This document shows positions 8,465-22,299 of a DNA stretch of 64,000 nt, piece after piece. The stretch spans positions 24,759 through 88,758 of the forward strand of contig JAURVB010000653.1 of assembly GCA_033002965.1 (NCBI GenBank), given 5' to 3'. Both the position numbers and the translations under genes were made by a program. Position 1 is the first letter of the stretch. The number at the start of each line of letters is the position of its first letter. The DNA is from Piper betle. Lineage: Eukaryota > Streptophyta > Magnoliopsida > Piperales > Piperaceae. The notes under the pieces were generated by a model. That model did not search any database and was not told the origin of the DNA. It worked only from the letters and a program-made list of their open reading frames with translations.

Positions 8465-11400
8465 TGTAACACCCCAAATCTGGTTCACACTCGTGAACCG
8501 AACCGGTATAGTTACAGGCCACGGTTAGGTCGGCTAACCCGAACCCAACTCGTGTGGATCTAATTTTGGCGTCTTAAGATGAAGATACGACTCGCCATGC
8601 ATGGATGAATGCACAAAACCCTAACATGATACTATATGGATGACATGCAAAGTAATTTACACACCAACAACAATTGCGATAAATCAATAAAATTCTAAAA
8701 ATAAAAGGACAGAATCTCCCTAAAAGTGCAATTAAGGGTCACCTTGTCAAATCAACATATGCAAATATGTATATCTAATATCAAACAAATTCATTCACAC
8801 AAAATCTAATCTGCTATAATCTCATTCTGAAGCTTAGGTCTTAACCCACTTGTGCAGTTTATTCACTGCCACATCACATCATCATCTCTTACCATTTAAT
8901 CACATCATATCACCATGCCTAGCATTTGATCATATCATATCAACATGTCTTAGCATTTAATCAAATTATTTTCAATATAATAAGATCATAAACAAAATAT
9001 TAACCACTCTATTGGCGGACATGTATGTAAATGACATCAGTGCTCCTTTGTCGCACATCCAACTCGTGATTATCACCTACGTATAGTATAAAAACACGTA
9101 AGTAACGAGTGTTACTAGTCCAAAATATAACTATAATAAACTGGCTATGAGAGCAAACTCTCATATGAAAGAAAACATTCATTTACTTCATTAGAACTCT
9201 CTGAAGGGCACCTACTGAGGAGCCACTAGGCTACAGACCCGGTAGCATCTCGGAATGGTTTGCTTTGCTGATGCCTCTTTCAGCATTTTTCTCATTTCAT
9301 TTTTCTCTGGTCCATCGGGACTATATGCATATCCTAAGCCCTTTCTTTACCTCCATAATTCTCCTGGCCTTGAGCACGAAGGTCGAGTACTCTTAGGCAG
9401 ACGCCTTTAGTACCCTTTGAACCACAAGTCCGGACATGCACTGTACTTAACAGTACCCGTAAACCTCCACATTCTCTAGGTGTGAGGAACTCAAATACGG
9501 AGTTGTCAAGATCCCTCAGGAATGGAACATTCCACTCACTAATCTAGAGCCCGCTTTGACTGTCACGACATCCGCTCATGGTATGTACAGTCGGTTTCTT
9601 CATCTCTCATCTCACTGAAAACTCGATAAAATTATATATATAGAGCTGGGAAGGGATTCATATAATAGGCCTGATGGCAACTTGTGGTGGATCTTGTTTT
9701 CGAAATCATCCTCAAGGGATCTCATCTTCGAGGGTTATTTATCCGAAAAACTGTTCGGCTAAATAGCCCGAGTTAAGTGGGATCCGATAAAATGCCACTT
9801 AACCCGTCTTGCAGGAAATAAAACAAACATACAATAGAATAGGGAATAAAATAGAGATGAGTCTAAACGAACCTGGTAGAAGCTCCAAGCGTGTCATCGC
9901 GCCTAGGCGGCAAGCTCCTACTCCGTACTACACATCAAATCTAGAAGCTAACGCCCACTAACTAAATGATGCATCATCTCGACATGACCACCACACTCAC
10001 AATGCAAACAACATCCATCAACAATCAAATAATCACAAATGTGAAAATAATTCTAACTCATCATATTCATACCAATTTTATTATGTTTTTCTAAGTTACG
10101 TCATACTCGATTAGCATGCTGAGATTCAATCTACCTCATTAGATCACATACCATTCTTTCATAATTAATCAATTCATGCAATCATCACTTCTTCCATAAT
10201 TAGGCATTAATTAGATCAATTAATCAATCCTAGCATATTGTGCTAACAATCATCAATTTTAAATAACCAACTCGAAGGTAAGCATAACTCTCGCCGTCGA
10301 CAATCGGCGACAGCTAAGGTTTCATTGCACGTCTCGGAGCTCGAATTCGTCTCTCGTCGGCGTCTGAAGTTTGATCGTGTTCAACTGGATGAGCTCCGCG
10401 GAAGATCCGGCAAATTCTAGCAAATCCAATTTTCTGGCGGTTTCCCGGCGGTTTAGTGGTTTCTCGGCAACTTTTTGGCAGTTTCCGGCGGCAGTCGCCG
10501 GCAGCATCTACTGGCCGAATAGCGGTCATATTGGGTACCATTGGCACCTACTCGGTGAGGCCGAAGCGCCTACGACGTCGACGTGCTCAATGGAGGTGGC
10601 GGCTCGCCGGAAAATGGTAAAACAGAGGTGGCGGCGATGGTGGGTGACTAGATCTAGCTGACTTGGGTAGCGATGGGCTCCGCTCCAGTCGAGGAGGGTC
10701 ATGGGTTGGTCGAAGGTGTCGAGGCGACCACCCGATCGTTGCAGCGACAGTCGCCGGCGGCGGAATCAACAACGCAAGCACGTCGCTAGGCGTGGCGATT
10801 CTGGCATGGCGACAGCCAGACGGTGGCCGGGGTTGGTCGGGGTGACACGGCAACATTGTGGTGAGGCTTGGCGGTGACGATCGGCGTAAGGTGGCGTCGG
10901 CAGCGGCAGACATAGTGGGCAGTGCGGCAAGGGTTTGGACGGGGAGAAGACGTCGGGGGGAAGAAAAAGGCTCGGTGGCAAACTCATAAATAAGACTTGC
11001 CTCAGGCTCGAGTCAAGAAGAATAACTAAATCGTAGAAAATCCTTAAAAAATCCAAAAAATCGGGAAAAATCCCATAAAATAAAAAAACCACAACATTAT
11101 AATAACATGCTTTATAACTAATAACCCACCCAAACTGCCCGTAACGCATCCTAACGCGGTAAACCGTTAGGCCTTAACTCTTTTATATACTATGATCCAC
11201 TATACATAAAAATTCAGCTAATTGGTACACTTTGGCCAATACTTATTTCAAGTGGCTAACCTAATTGGCCAATATATATTGTAAGTGGCCGTAAACCCAC
11301 TAATTCTACCATCCACTATATATAAAATTTAAAAAAAATGGCATACTTTTATATATTCTGAAAAATCATTCTTTTATGTTGTGTTTTTGATGTTATGATC

Positions 11401-11549
11401 ATATACTTGGGTACGCATGACCCTCATAGCTCATACATAAGACCGGCATCGGCTCAGTACACGTGTTCTGAAACATACTCGACTCGAAAATAACGGTTGA
11501 ACTGACCGGTTCTGAATATAAAACCCTGATTCGAATCGCAGGTTTTACA
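8465..11549 (-). mobile_element. Solo LTR of family LTR-A (3085 bp), TSD TCATG
   Basis: The plus strand runs from TGTAACACCCC (8465) to GGTTTTACA (11549). These ends form a short inverted repeat (TGTAA/TTACA) and are flanked by a perfect 5-bp duplication TCATG (8460-8464 and 11550-11554). There are no gag or pol domains and no internal second terminus, as expected for a solo LTR left by LTR-LTR recombination. In the opposite sense a TATA-like block (CTATATATATAA, about 9634-9645) precedes a conserved segment seen in every copy. A GC-rich section (10280-10960) carries open frames (10314-10547, 10587-10913) without recognisable domains. This is the best-delimited copy and serves as family reference. 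Confidence 0.85.
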
Positions 11550-11554
11550 TCATG

Positions 11555-12178
11555 TGCTCATTATCACTCACACTGTGAGCATTGATCCTTTTTGTCATTG
11601 CAAGTGGCTAACCTAATTCAGCTTTAATGCTTTGGCCTTAACCCTCTTGATTTTCCGACTCGTACTCATCATCACGCCAGTGCAGGTGTCATTGTCTAAC
11701 TTTTGAGCTTTCTATTCTCCTTCCTAGAAACATCCTACATGGGACCACAACTCAAATTAGAGAAGGGCAGATCGTCAATAATTTCCACAAATGGGTCAGG
11801 CCAAGTATTTCATTTCAAAGAAGACAGAATAATCCAAATTAGACCAGGAATTAGAATAATTTTCTAATTCCATTCATTCCACTTAAAATTCTTAATTTAT
11901 ATTAAACATAAATTAAAAACCTTCCTATGACTTCTAGAATGTACTTAAATTAAATGAAAATAATAGCTCTTTTAGAGAATTATCACATTAAGCATCCCGT
12001 TAGGGTCTTGCATGATTGGTTTTGCGTTTAGTTGGTAGTCTTTTATTCTTGAGATGCCTTGATGGTTAGATCACCGTTGTGGTTCAGAATCTTCATGTTA
12101 ATCGATTAATACCTTAACTCAAATCAATAAGTAATGGTCTTGGCCCACTTCCTGAATGAAACTTGTCCAGGGTGTTAT
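11555..12178 (+). repeat. Possible LTR-A 3' end fragment
   Basis: The segment ends with GGGTGTTATAA, resembling the LTR-A terminus GGTGTTACA, and is followed at once by a primer-site-like sequence. The body has diverged too far for me to align by eye, so the extent is uncertain. Confidence 0.35.
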
Positions 12179-12181
12179 AAT

Positions 12182-12192
12182 TGGTATCAAAG
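12182..12192 (+). promoter_or_regulatory. Primer-binding-site-like sequence
   Basis: TGGTATCAAAG differs from the first eleven bases of the iMet primer site by one base and lies directly after an LTR-like end, suggesting the start of an internal region now cut at 12407 by another LTR-A copy. Confidence 0.5.
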
Positions 12193-12406
12193 TTGTCTTG
12201 GTATCCCCAGTCGAGCCAATAGGTATACTTTCTTATCTCTCCTCTTTATCTTGTTTTCAGATTACTCATGTCACATTTTATGTAATGTGATTCAGAAGTG
12301 CTAGACCTGTGAGCAATTTGCAATATGGATTGGACGATAAGACGTACCACAGTAGGGACCCTTCCCCCTATTCTCCTCAACGCAGGAGCCTTGGGAGATC
12401 TCAGAT

Positions 12407-14460
12407 TGTAAGTGCTACATCCCAATGTTCGGTTCAGCATTGAACTAAACCAGAATATTACTTTGAATAAAATAATTCTACACCTTAACTTGAGTCATTG
12501 GAAAATATCAAAGTACAATGAATCGAAAACTCTCTTGGTGTCCTATAAAGGAAAGATAACCCCTAATGCACAGCCAAATTGCATGAATGATCATTGACAT
12601 GCAACAACATTTTAAATAGTTTATGTGCGATTACATGGTCAGTAAGTACATGAGTAAGCTATATTTCCAAATGTGGGTTTTGATATCGCAAAATTTGATG
12701 TATATTTAATCCCATAATCTTGGTTCAACATTATCACTACAGATAAGTATTAAGAGGTTACAATCTTATGAGACAACAATAACAAGAGCAAGGTATTTAT
12801 ACATATATTAGTTTCCCAAAAATTCGGGGTTGGTATTCCAACTCCTTGTCAATAGTCGCAAGAAAACCGACTAATCTAGCCATGAAACACAACTTGACTT
12901 GAGGGGAAACCCACCAATCTCATAACCATACGCCAATAATCCAGTCTGTGTCAAAGCAAAATCAACTCTACAACCAAAACTCAAAATAATAATAGTGAAT
13001 GTAACTCGTCATATCACCAAAGACTCAATAATACACGACAACAACCACAACTAATGTATGTGAGAAACCTCCCCTCCATTTCTACTAGCCACAACAATAC
13101 CAACACCTATATATATATATATATATAAGAAAAATGTTAGCAACAAATATTATTGGTCCAAAAAGAAAAAATTAGTAATAAACTGGCAAATGGGAGATAA
13201 ACATCCCACGAGACCAAAAGGTCAAGTTTGCAGCAAACAGAACACTCACCAAAAGATACTACACCGACATGTAACCTGCAGCTATCAGGTACACCCTGAT
13301 GCCTATCCATTCTTAACCCGAATGCATCATTCCTTTGAGCTTTGAAGGCAAGGCAAATGACCATGGTCATGATACATTCTATAGAATACACTACTCTTAA
13401 ACTCTACGCCTCTCTGGGTTTGAGAAGCTCATATATGTAGGGATGTAAATGATATCGTCCCTCGAGCAAATGATTCAATTTATGGCCCCCTCAACTGGAC
13501 TAGTTGGAAAGGGTTGACATAGCAACGACCTCCCCAGTGATTTGCTTAGGCAAGTAAGTGACTAACCACTGCAACCGCCCTTGATCACACAACTAGGTGC
13601 TACACCTCTACCCCTCACATCACACGCTAAAACCACAAAAACGCTATATATATATAATAGATCTGGGTGGGGAATAATATAAATAAGCCATTTTCAAGAA
13701 GACAATTTGAGGTGGATGTTAGTTTTCTAAAACAAGTCAAGGCATCTTATCATTGAAGGTTGTTAAACACGAAAATCATCAACGTCTAAATGCCCAAAAA
13801 AACCATGAACATCAAATTAAGGGGTTTGCCATAAAATCCACCCCATAACATGTCCTATGGTTTAAAACAAAAGTGAGAAAACAAAAGCAAGCCAACACGG
13901 ACATGACGATCCAATCTCGTAGCATCCGTCTAGTAGCGAGCTCAAACTTTGGCACCTAACATCACATAACCCATCTCAATAACACCACAGAGTACTCTAT
14001 ATAATACTTGTACATGCATTTATGCTCTTGCGAAAGAATCGATCAACAACTAACTCAGCACGTAAAATGAGGCAAAACAAATGCGTAAAAAATCTTCAAT
14101 AATTAAATAAATAAATCACATGCACCAATATACTCCAATAAAGTACCCAAATATGGAAAAAACATTGAATAAAATCATTGTGCATGTTTCCAAAATATTC
14201 CAAAAATAACATGAGTCAAAATAATAAAATAATGAAGAACTAATAAAATATAATTATTGGCAAGGAAATAAAATATGCAATTTTCTACAAAAATCTAATT
14301 TCCAGTCCAATATCATGGAAAATACATTTGAAAGTTAAAATAAATTTTTTTCCACATAATATGAATTAATAATAATAAAATAATGTTTATTTAATTAATA
14401 TAAAATAAATTACAAAACAATAAATTATACAAAATATACAAAAAATCTTAGTTTTATGTG
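12407..14460 (-). repeat. LTR-A copy, diverged and partial
   Basis: Begins TGTAAGTGCTACATCCCAA with a five-base insertion relative to TGTAACACCCCAA, followed by GTTCGGTTCA, and retains family landmarks in order: the TATATA block with GTTAGCAA near 13110-13145, AAACTGGCAAATGGGAGATAAAC at about 13170, and CTATATATATATAATAG near 13645. The other terminus is not found. Confidence 0.5.
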
Positions 14461-14512
14461 CCCTGTTAAGAAGTAAGCTTAATTTTGACATCTAATCATG
14501 CTTAAGAGAGGA

Positions 14513-14864
14513 TGTTGGAATTTAAACCTAATTTGATATAGTCATATATCGTCTTGGTAAGTATAAAACCAAAAAAAATACGAATAGTCACCATTGAGCG
14601 TGAATGAGGTTAAGAGTTTGAATTAGAGGAATATATTAATGTTGACAAATGTGAAAGGGTTCGCAAAGTTTATAAATAGTTATTTGAATTTTCATGTAAA
14701 ATTTAGACTCCCAAGTTAAGCACCTAGTGAATTCACTAGTAGGTTTCATGGTTTAATGTAATTTATTAAGATCTGTCTTAAATAAAAGAGTCATGTTGTT
14801 CTCGTATTTATGTTTCGTTGTAATCAAGTTCTTTCCTACATTTCTAGCTCCATCATGCCCAACA
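14513..14864 (+). repeat. Possible short solo LTR
   Basis: TGTTGGAATTT at 14513 and GCCCAACA ending at 14864 make inverted ends. A TATA-like TTTATAAATAG and an AAATAAAAG signal lie inside in the right order. No matching target duplication is visible and no second copy is in the window, so this remains tentative. Confidence 0.3.
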
Positions 14865-15423
14865 TGAAAAAAATATAAGCAAAAATAATCAGCAACTTTT
14901 TGACATACCCTATTATAGCTGGATTGCCATCAGGGATCCTTTTTTTGTTTTTACTTGTTGAGTTTGAACCCCACCTTTCATGCTCTTTCCAATGGCTAGT
15001 TTGGTAATTTTTTCATCAAGATTGACTATCAAATGATCTACAGAATCCCAGTCAAACATTCAATTAAAGCTAGCTACCTCAACTTTAGCAGCCAAACTTG
15101 CGACCGAAGCTTGGTCGAAGTTTCTTCAACTTTTGATTCCTTGTGCCACTTCAGTACTAGGTACCAAACCTGGGCTTACCACCTGTTGGTTTTAGTTTCA
15201 GTTCAATCGTGACCTGAATAGAGTTCCACACCTAACCCTTTTGTCGTGTTCCTATATTTGGTATGCATGTGCGAGTCATGACCTTAGTCTCCACCAGTAC
15301 CCGCAACACACGAATAGACATTGTGTCATCCCAGCTCTTATTTTTATTATTTTTATTTTGAGTCAAGTCTAGTTAGGCTTAGGCTCATGTCTGTCGTGAG
15401 TCTAGTGTGTTTGTGATGTATTT
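14865..15423. other. Unassigned spacer
   Basis: No open frame or repeat that I can support. It ends with TATTT (15419-15423), the possible target duplication of the next LTR-A copy. Confidence 0.4.
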
Positions 15424-18400
15424 TGTAACCCCAATTCGGCCCGAAGGGATATACTGAATCGTGATATTATAATTTTGAAGCTACTTGTTAGACTATCGCG
15501 TACAAACTTTACGGAAGCAGATCTCAACCCTCCGTGGAGGCTTAAGACGGACACCAGGCTTGGTTTTCATTAAATGAGTAAAAAGTTTATACTACGAAGG
15601 AATCCTATATGAACACCCATAGTCATAACAAAGGCAAAACCTCCCCTATAACTATGAGTGATGACTTTAAAAATCTTATGATGTCTCCCAACTATGGAAA
15701 ATGCACACCCCCGCTATAGTCTTGAGGTTGCATGTTATGGCGTGCATCATATTCTTGCGACTTAGTTCACATGATTGGTGTAGGTCTTCTTATTAGTTGT
15801 ACGAAGATGATGTGAATATTTAAATAAGAGTCATAGTTACCTATTCTACATACCCTACGTGAGTAAAAAACAAAGCGTCAAAGAAATTACACAGCATCAT
15901 CGAGTATGAGGGCTTCAAACTCTAATACCAGAACTTCACGTGGGTCTCAAGTGATGGGAATCGTAAGCACCTCAACCCATGTTACTCGAACACACAAATA
16001 GGTGCATCCAAATACGTTTCATGTACCTAACTTAGCTGATCGCCATGTTCCAGGACTCTGGGGCTTATATACCCTCCTGACGATGGTAAGCCTTGCCCCA
16101 AAGTATTTTAGTTTTATAGTAAAAATATAATAATATAAGGATAAAACATGCTAACACAACCATCATAACATACATATGAATCATACAAGATCCCCGCCCC
16201 CACTGCCTCTAAGCTGCCTGATCCATGCACCTATGCCGGCCAATGTCAGGGAACCTCACCTACATATAATAGAAACCACATTAGTAAGCAAATAAATAAA
16301 TTTGATTACCAATCCAAATACCTACCGGTAAAATAGCAAGCTGGCAAATGTGTATGCCATGACCCATGGGAAACTTAGGAAACTTCAAAATAGCCTCATG
16401 CATGCACAACTAATATTCATATTCATACATACAACACTTATGCCCTCACATCCTCTATATTACATCCGCCATGGTACTTGAGGGGCAAAGGTAATGGTTA
16501 AGTTAGTGCCACAAATTCTGGGAATGTATTGTGTTATGCAGCACCTCATACTCTGCACTAACTCACGGTTAGAAAGAATACTAGTGCAGTCCATACATCA
16601 CGTACACACTATTACTCGTAAAAATTGTAAACGTTCATATTGATACTTATAGGCTTGGGAGAGAATTTAATACTTAGTTTCTAGATCTTATCTTTCAAAA
16701 ACTATCAAGGGGTCTCAACCTTGAAGTTCTATTAAATATGTGCAAAAACATGGCTAAATAGCCTGACATTGGAGGGGTCCAATAAAACGCCGCTCATGGT
16801 GTCCTTCTAAATCACAATTAAACTTGACATGCAGGAAGTCAAGCAGAGACGGACCTGGATGAGTATAACTATGTTTTCTAGTTAGTGAACACACCCATGT
16901 TACCTAGCATGGAGATGGAACCAAATATGATTCTGGTCACATCAACATGCAAAACGAGGGAAAGCCTCCACACAAGCTCAACACTTAATCATCACTTAAT
17001 TATCTTAATTAGATCCTATGTGAAGTGTTAAAACCTTATTAGGTAACTTAATTTTCTTTGGTTTCATGTTCACTTTGTGGGCTTTAATCAATTCTAGAGT
17101 TTTAATCGAATGGGCTTACAGGATCAGACGGGCCTAATGATGTCCAAATGGGCTGAAATTTGGATGGGAGCACACTGACACTCTAAGGTTCATAGGTAAA
17201 TTCCACCATGGCTGTCCCATGGGCCAATCAAGAGAACAAGGCCCATTAAGCTTGGCCATAAGGTGTTGTAACAGTGTTCTGCACACAAATTCTATAATGG
17301 TTCGTTCATGGGCTAGAGGACTCCAAATGGACTTGGGTCAGTGGGCTTAGTTAGCTAGCTCATGGAGCTTAAGCATAGTAAGATTTTAGCCCAATTTACT
17401 TTGTAAATGGGCCTTAGTGGATTTTAAAATTTGGGTCACTAGATAGGTTGTTTATGGAGCTATCTAAACCCTAACAACTTACAAATTCACAAATAAAATT
17501 GGGAACCTACCAAGTAAGGTGTGGACCAATTTTCACTTAAATAAAAAAATATTTAACCTATTTTAAGGTAATTTACAACCGGAGTGAAAAAAACTAGGGT
17601 TTTTACCGTATATCTTTATTCTATCTGGGTAAACACCTCCAAAACATACCTAGATGACTTTTTATCCATTCAAAAAATTTATATGTTTCAATTAGAGATT
17701 TAGTGAAGATTCATATATTTTTTGCCAAAATTTATTAGATTAAAATTGGTGGCATAACATATAACACAATCATAGATCATGCTCACAGTTAGAAAGAACA
17801 TATCAAACGTAAGGGTTAATTAGGGGGTGATGTTCATAGTTATTTAGTGGTTATAATAGGCTTAAAATTTACCACTAACTCATAATATTACCAAAACAAA
17901 ATTACATGTTTTTCATTAGCAGATCCTAAAAGGTTAGAGAGTAAAAATTGGAGGAATGAGGTCTTATGTCACATTAACGGTGAAAGTGGCCACATTTCCT
18001 TACATTCTACACTCATACATACAAATTATAAGGCATGGAAGGAAAAACACCCAACACCAAAGTTGTATATCTATATGTTATGAGTGCAACAAACAAAAAT
18101 TGTGCAAATGTAACATCAGAGTGACAAGATATGATTTTTATACTAACATTAGGCAGAACAATAACCTACATACATTATAAAAATCATATATATGACCTAC
18201 ATATATTATAAAAATCATATCTATTTATTTACATGGAAAAATAAGATATATGAGTACTTAAAATTCTCGTAATAGGCAGATCTACATGCTAAAAATGACA
18301 TAAAAATAAAAGCACATAAAAATGCAAATAATACACATCAAACAACAAGCAACAGAGGCAACACAAACCTGAAACTACAAAGGGAAGGCCAACAGGAGGT

Positions 18401-19056
18401 TTTTGAGGCATTCAACATCAAAGCCTACCACTCTAGGTGGCTAGAAAGGTGGAGGAGGGTGTCTGGAGCCCCAAGGAGGAAGAATAAGGCGAGGGAGAGG
18501 ATAAGAGGTTGTTGGAGGTGAGGAGGGAAAGAGAAATGGTGAAAAGGTGAGGGATGGGATGAGTTTTTTAAAAAAGGGGGTTGTTGGCTTGGTGATGTCA
18601 TAGGTATAGGTGTCATACTTAAAGAGATATGGATTGGATTAGATAAAGAGTTATAAGTTGGGTTAGATGAAGAGGTATGAGTTGGGCTAGTTTAAAACCC
18701 AAAAACATAGGCTTTTACCCTAAAGCAACTAGGCCAACCTTGGGAATTGCACTATCAGCTCCCAAAGGGAGATTAGGATGGTCTGAAAGGTTATCAAACA
18801 CACGACAAACACACAAAAGATACGCGAGGGACATGGTCCTAGCAGCTAACTATATATGACTCGACTAGACTAAATAAGAAAAGTCGACCGTCTAGCATCC
18901 AAACAGGTGTACCGAGTGCTGAAGGAAGCTAAGGTTGCACAAACATACACCATACTATACATGAACCATGGTAAAAAGGGTCAAACCCTACTAACCTGAT
19001 TCGAGTAACAACCGACCCGACAATAAAACCCTTGGGTGGACGGGTAGGGTTTTACA
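15424..19056 (-). mobile_element. LTR-A copy, probably solo LTR (3633 bp), near-matching TSD
   Basis: Bounded by TGTAACCCC (15424) and GGGTTTTACA (19056), with flanks TATTT and TGTTT that differ by one base and may be an aged 5-bp duplication. It shares blocks with the opposite-sense copy ending at 30280: GCAGATCTCAACCCTC near 15520 (reverse complement near 30180) and CCAAATGGGCTGAAATTT near 17145 (reverse complement near 28495). No coding domain is present. Confidence 0.65.
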
Positions 19057-19196
19057 TGTTTGAAACCTTTTTAGGCAATCCTAGCCCCTGAGGGATCTGT
19101 GGAGTGGATCCCGAGGTCCCCCTAGACACATTAAGGTGGAAACCCTAAGCATGCTGAACATGCACTAAGCGCAAAGGTGCCTTGCCAACCCCCTTG
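19057..19196. other. Short spacer between LTR-A copies
   Basis: Originally contiguous with 30281 onward before the Tekay-like element inserted; it ends with CCTTG (19192-19196). Confidence 0.5.
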
Positions 19197-21480
19197 TGTA
19201 AAACCTGACTTGTCAGTTTGGTGTTTTTATGACTAGTTTGGCTTTAGTTTGACTCGGTTAACCTTCAGTCGGTCTAATTTGATAGATTGTGGAATTGGGC
19301 ATTAGGCGCGTCCACCGTTGAGTTTTATCCAATCGGCCCAAATTGCCAACTCGTAGTTTTGTTGTTGTTTCAAGTGTTTAGTTAGCATAGGGTTGGATGT
19401 TGTATTAGAGTCGTGTCACATGCATCTCGGTGTACCCTCGAGCCATAGTAGCGTGTTAAATTTCTCCCAGACCTATTTTTCCTTCCTTCCCCTTCTTTTT
19501 CTTCTCCCTTTCCCCCTCCCTTTTCTATTTTTCTTCCTTTTAATTCATGTCACGGCTAAGTGCTGTCACAACAGCAATGTCCTAGCACTCTTACGCTAGC
19601 ACGTTAAATCGGCGTGTAGCTTCCAAGCGCCTTTGCACTCAGGGTATCTCTATGCCAAAACTTGAAACAAGTTTTTAACCCTAGTCACCAACCCCCAAAC
19701 CATCTCCTTTCCTCTTCTCCCCTTCTCCTCTCCCCTAGCGCCACCATCCCTCCTCCTTCTCCACCCTCTTCCCCTCCCTCCTTTCCATCCTTCTCCTCCT
19801 CCTTTTCTCCTCCTTCTTCCCCTTCTCTTCCTCGTCTTCCGAGTATGCTTTTCTCCCCTTTTCCATTGGTTGTTTTGCATGATTTGCATTGTTGCATGTA
19901 GATCTTGATAGAATCATGTAGATCATATAATTTTGATCATTTTAGTATATTATGTGATACATTTTGCATTTTCGATCATTATAAAAATTTAATTTTTATA
20001 TAAAGTTTGCACCTTTATTATTGTTTGGATTGCACATTGTGTGTTTGTTAATTGTAAGTGGTAAAACGCTTCCTAAACTGACCAAGGTTATAATAATAAA
20101 GATGTGAACTTTATAAAATTTAGACTCGCGCCCGAGCCGCTCGGATCACGTGCCAATTACTAATTACTTAAATGAGCAATGTAATAATAATTTTCGTGCG
20201 TGTTTAATTTTAAAATGATCCAACCTTGTGACCTTAGTAATTTGACAATGAAATTAATTAACTTATTAAGTGATAGAAGATTTAAATAATAAAAATCATT
20301 ATTCAGACACTTGGGTTGAGTGATTACGACATCTCAATTTGCTCCGCAGGAGCCAATCGAATCCATCTAATTCGACATGTTTCAAGTTCCAGATCTCAAT
20401 TTGCCTCAATAATTTAACCGTTGGGTTGTCAACCAATTTTAATAATTATTCACACATTGTGTGACTATTTAGTATTTTAGGATATCTCAAGTTTAGGTAC
20501 CTAGATCATCGAACACACCGACTTCTTTTGATATCTCAATTACGTGGTTTTAAGCGTAGATGATGTTTATAATATACCAACATCACACTTATGATCTCAA
20601 TACTTGGTTTCATAACCTGTTCAGTTTATTGCACAATATTAGATTTCACTTGCGAGCACGATTATCAAACCAGATGAAATTAGTGTGTTTATTTAACTTC
20701 CTGTTGCATGTCATCATCTTTGTTGCATTTAAGTCTATTCATGCATTGCACACATTCATCATACATGAGTGTGTAGATGTTCACATCGCTAGGCCCGTCA
20801 GAGTTGGGCCCACCATGGTAGGGCGAGGAGCTCTTCTCAAGTCCATTAGGACTCTCTTCTGCTTGGCTCACATGATTTGATTTATATCGTAGAACGTAAT
20901 TAGTGGCATTTTATTGGATCTCACCACCTTCAGGTCATTTAATCGATCTTTCGGATTAACAAAACCTTAAGGATGAGATCCCTTGATGAATTATAGAAAG
21001 AACATAAGATCCAGTTCAAAGTCACACTTTAGAGCTATATGACAGTCCATGCCCATACTTGATATACATATTAAGTTTTCTGATTTTGACTTGCAGTGAG
21101 ATGAATGGGGCGCATAACATCATAGAGTGGCCCAGTCGGTACCCACCTATGGTGCTCAGTGATGGTCTTATATATATGAGATCTGATTACTAGCTTTCAT
21201 ACAATGTATATTTCACTAGTATTCAGCTTGTTGTCTCCATTGAGTATAGCTGGATTGTGCAATGTTGCAGTGATTATCAATCAGGCCCTACTGGCCATAT
21301 TACTTACATGTTACTATGAGATATTATGTGGTCCATGTGTATGGATTATTAGCGATTATGATGAGGCCCTATTGGCCTCTTGCTTATGATTAGTGTGTTG
21401 TGGAGGATTTGTTGTTTCTTTTAGTTTCTCCAGGATAACTATTTTATCCATTTGCAAGTGTTGGGATTTTTCGTATTAGT
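19197..21480 (+). repeat. 5' LTR (LTR-A, 3' truncated)
   Basis: Starts TGTAAAACC. It contains a polypyrimidine stretch (about 19690-19855) at the position of the (CT)n tract of the copy at 5509, a TATA-like CTTATATATATGAG (about 21168-21181), and blocks shared with 50117-52455 (GATGAGATCCCTT, TATTTAACTTCCTGTTGCATGTC). It stops near 21480, about 0.8-1 kb short of a complete LTR. Confidence 0.65.
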
Positions 21481-21712
21481 TATTTTGGACTTAATGATGA
21501 AAGATCCATATAGAGGTAGGGGAGTGAGCAGGACGAGGCAAGGAGGCCCCCAACACTATGAGAGTGGCGAGAGCTCTGGTTGTAATGAGCATGCATCCCA
21601 TCCCACCTTGAAATGGGATGTGCATCACTTCCTGAAAAATGGAGGCAATCTATACACGGGAGGCAAAAGACCCAGAGGTAGCCTAGGTGTGGTTTGACAA
21701 TACTAAGGTTGT
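21480..21712 (+). pseudogene. Tekay-like gag, N-terminal part
   Basis: The frame 21452-21697 (DPYRGRGVSRTRQGGPQ...) leads into a typical gag core start. Across the hAT insertion point the two flanks rejoin in the reading WFDNTKVVLEHMG if one target duplication is removed. This is the capsid-side part of a Tekay/Del-type polyprotein. The frame is broken shortly before the insertion. Assignment is from order and continuity with the gag block at 25291. Confidence 0.5.
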
Positions 21713-21963
21713 GCTAGAGCTAGGGCTACTAATTGAGTGAGTCAACTCGTAAGCATTTGGTATTCGGTTTGACTCGACTCGACTCGAAACTCAACATTTA
21801 AATGCTCGAACTCGAACTCGAACTTGACTCGATGCAAATCCTACTAGTTGAGTTTGAGCAAGGTAGTGTTCAACTCGACTTGGTAATAACTCAAACTCGA
21901 CTAGAAATCAACTTGTAGCTCGAATCGAACTCAACTTGATAATATAATATAATAATATACATA

Positions 21964-22235
21964 ATATCACTTACCTACTTAAAACACATTTAAAACTGTA
22001 GCTGAGTCATACCACTTGAAAATTTGGGTCACTGTATAGTACTTAAAACTATGGTCTTAATTATGCTAGTAATAACTAGAGAAATTTGATGGTAAAAAAT
22101 TATTTGTTTCTTAATGAATGTGCAATTGAAAAAGATGGCATCCCAAAGCCAAGAAAAAAATATTTGCAAATGATCAAAATTTTATTTTCGTTTTTTAAGT
22201 AAAAAATAAAATTTAAAAAATAGAAAAAAAATATT
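21964..22235 (+). repeat. Direct repeat left of the HMGR fragment (copy 1)
   Basis: ATATCACTTACCT followed by ACCACTTGAAAATTTGGGTC, an (A/T)-rich block and a run of A matches 23106-23372 in order and orientation. Together the copies bracket the captured HMGR segment. Confidence 0.85.
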
Positions 22236-22299
22236 TGGAGCTTGGCAACATCTCCTCAGCTTCTTCAGCATTGACTTCGTCCAAACCTTCGTCTCCCGC

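Noticed and set aside
8100..8469. About 100-codon frames with poly-Ser or poly-Glu
   Set aside because: Driven by the (GAA)n microsatellite; flanking residues are not recognisable.
14513..14864. Complete short LTR retrotransposon or solo LTR
   Set aside because: Ends and signals are suggestive, but no target duplication or partner is visible; kept only as a low-confidence repeat.
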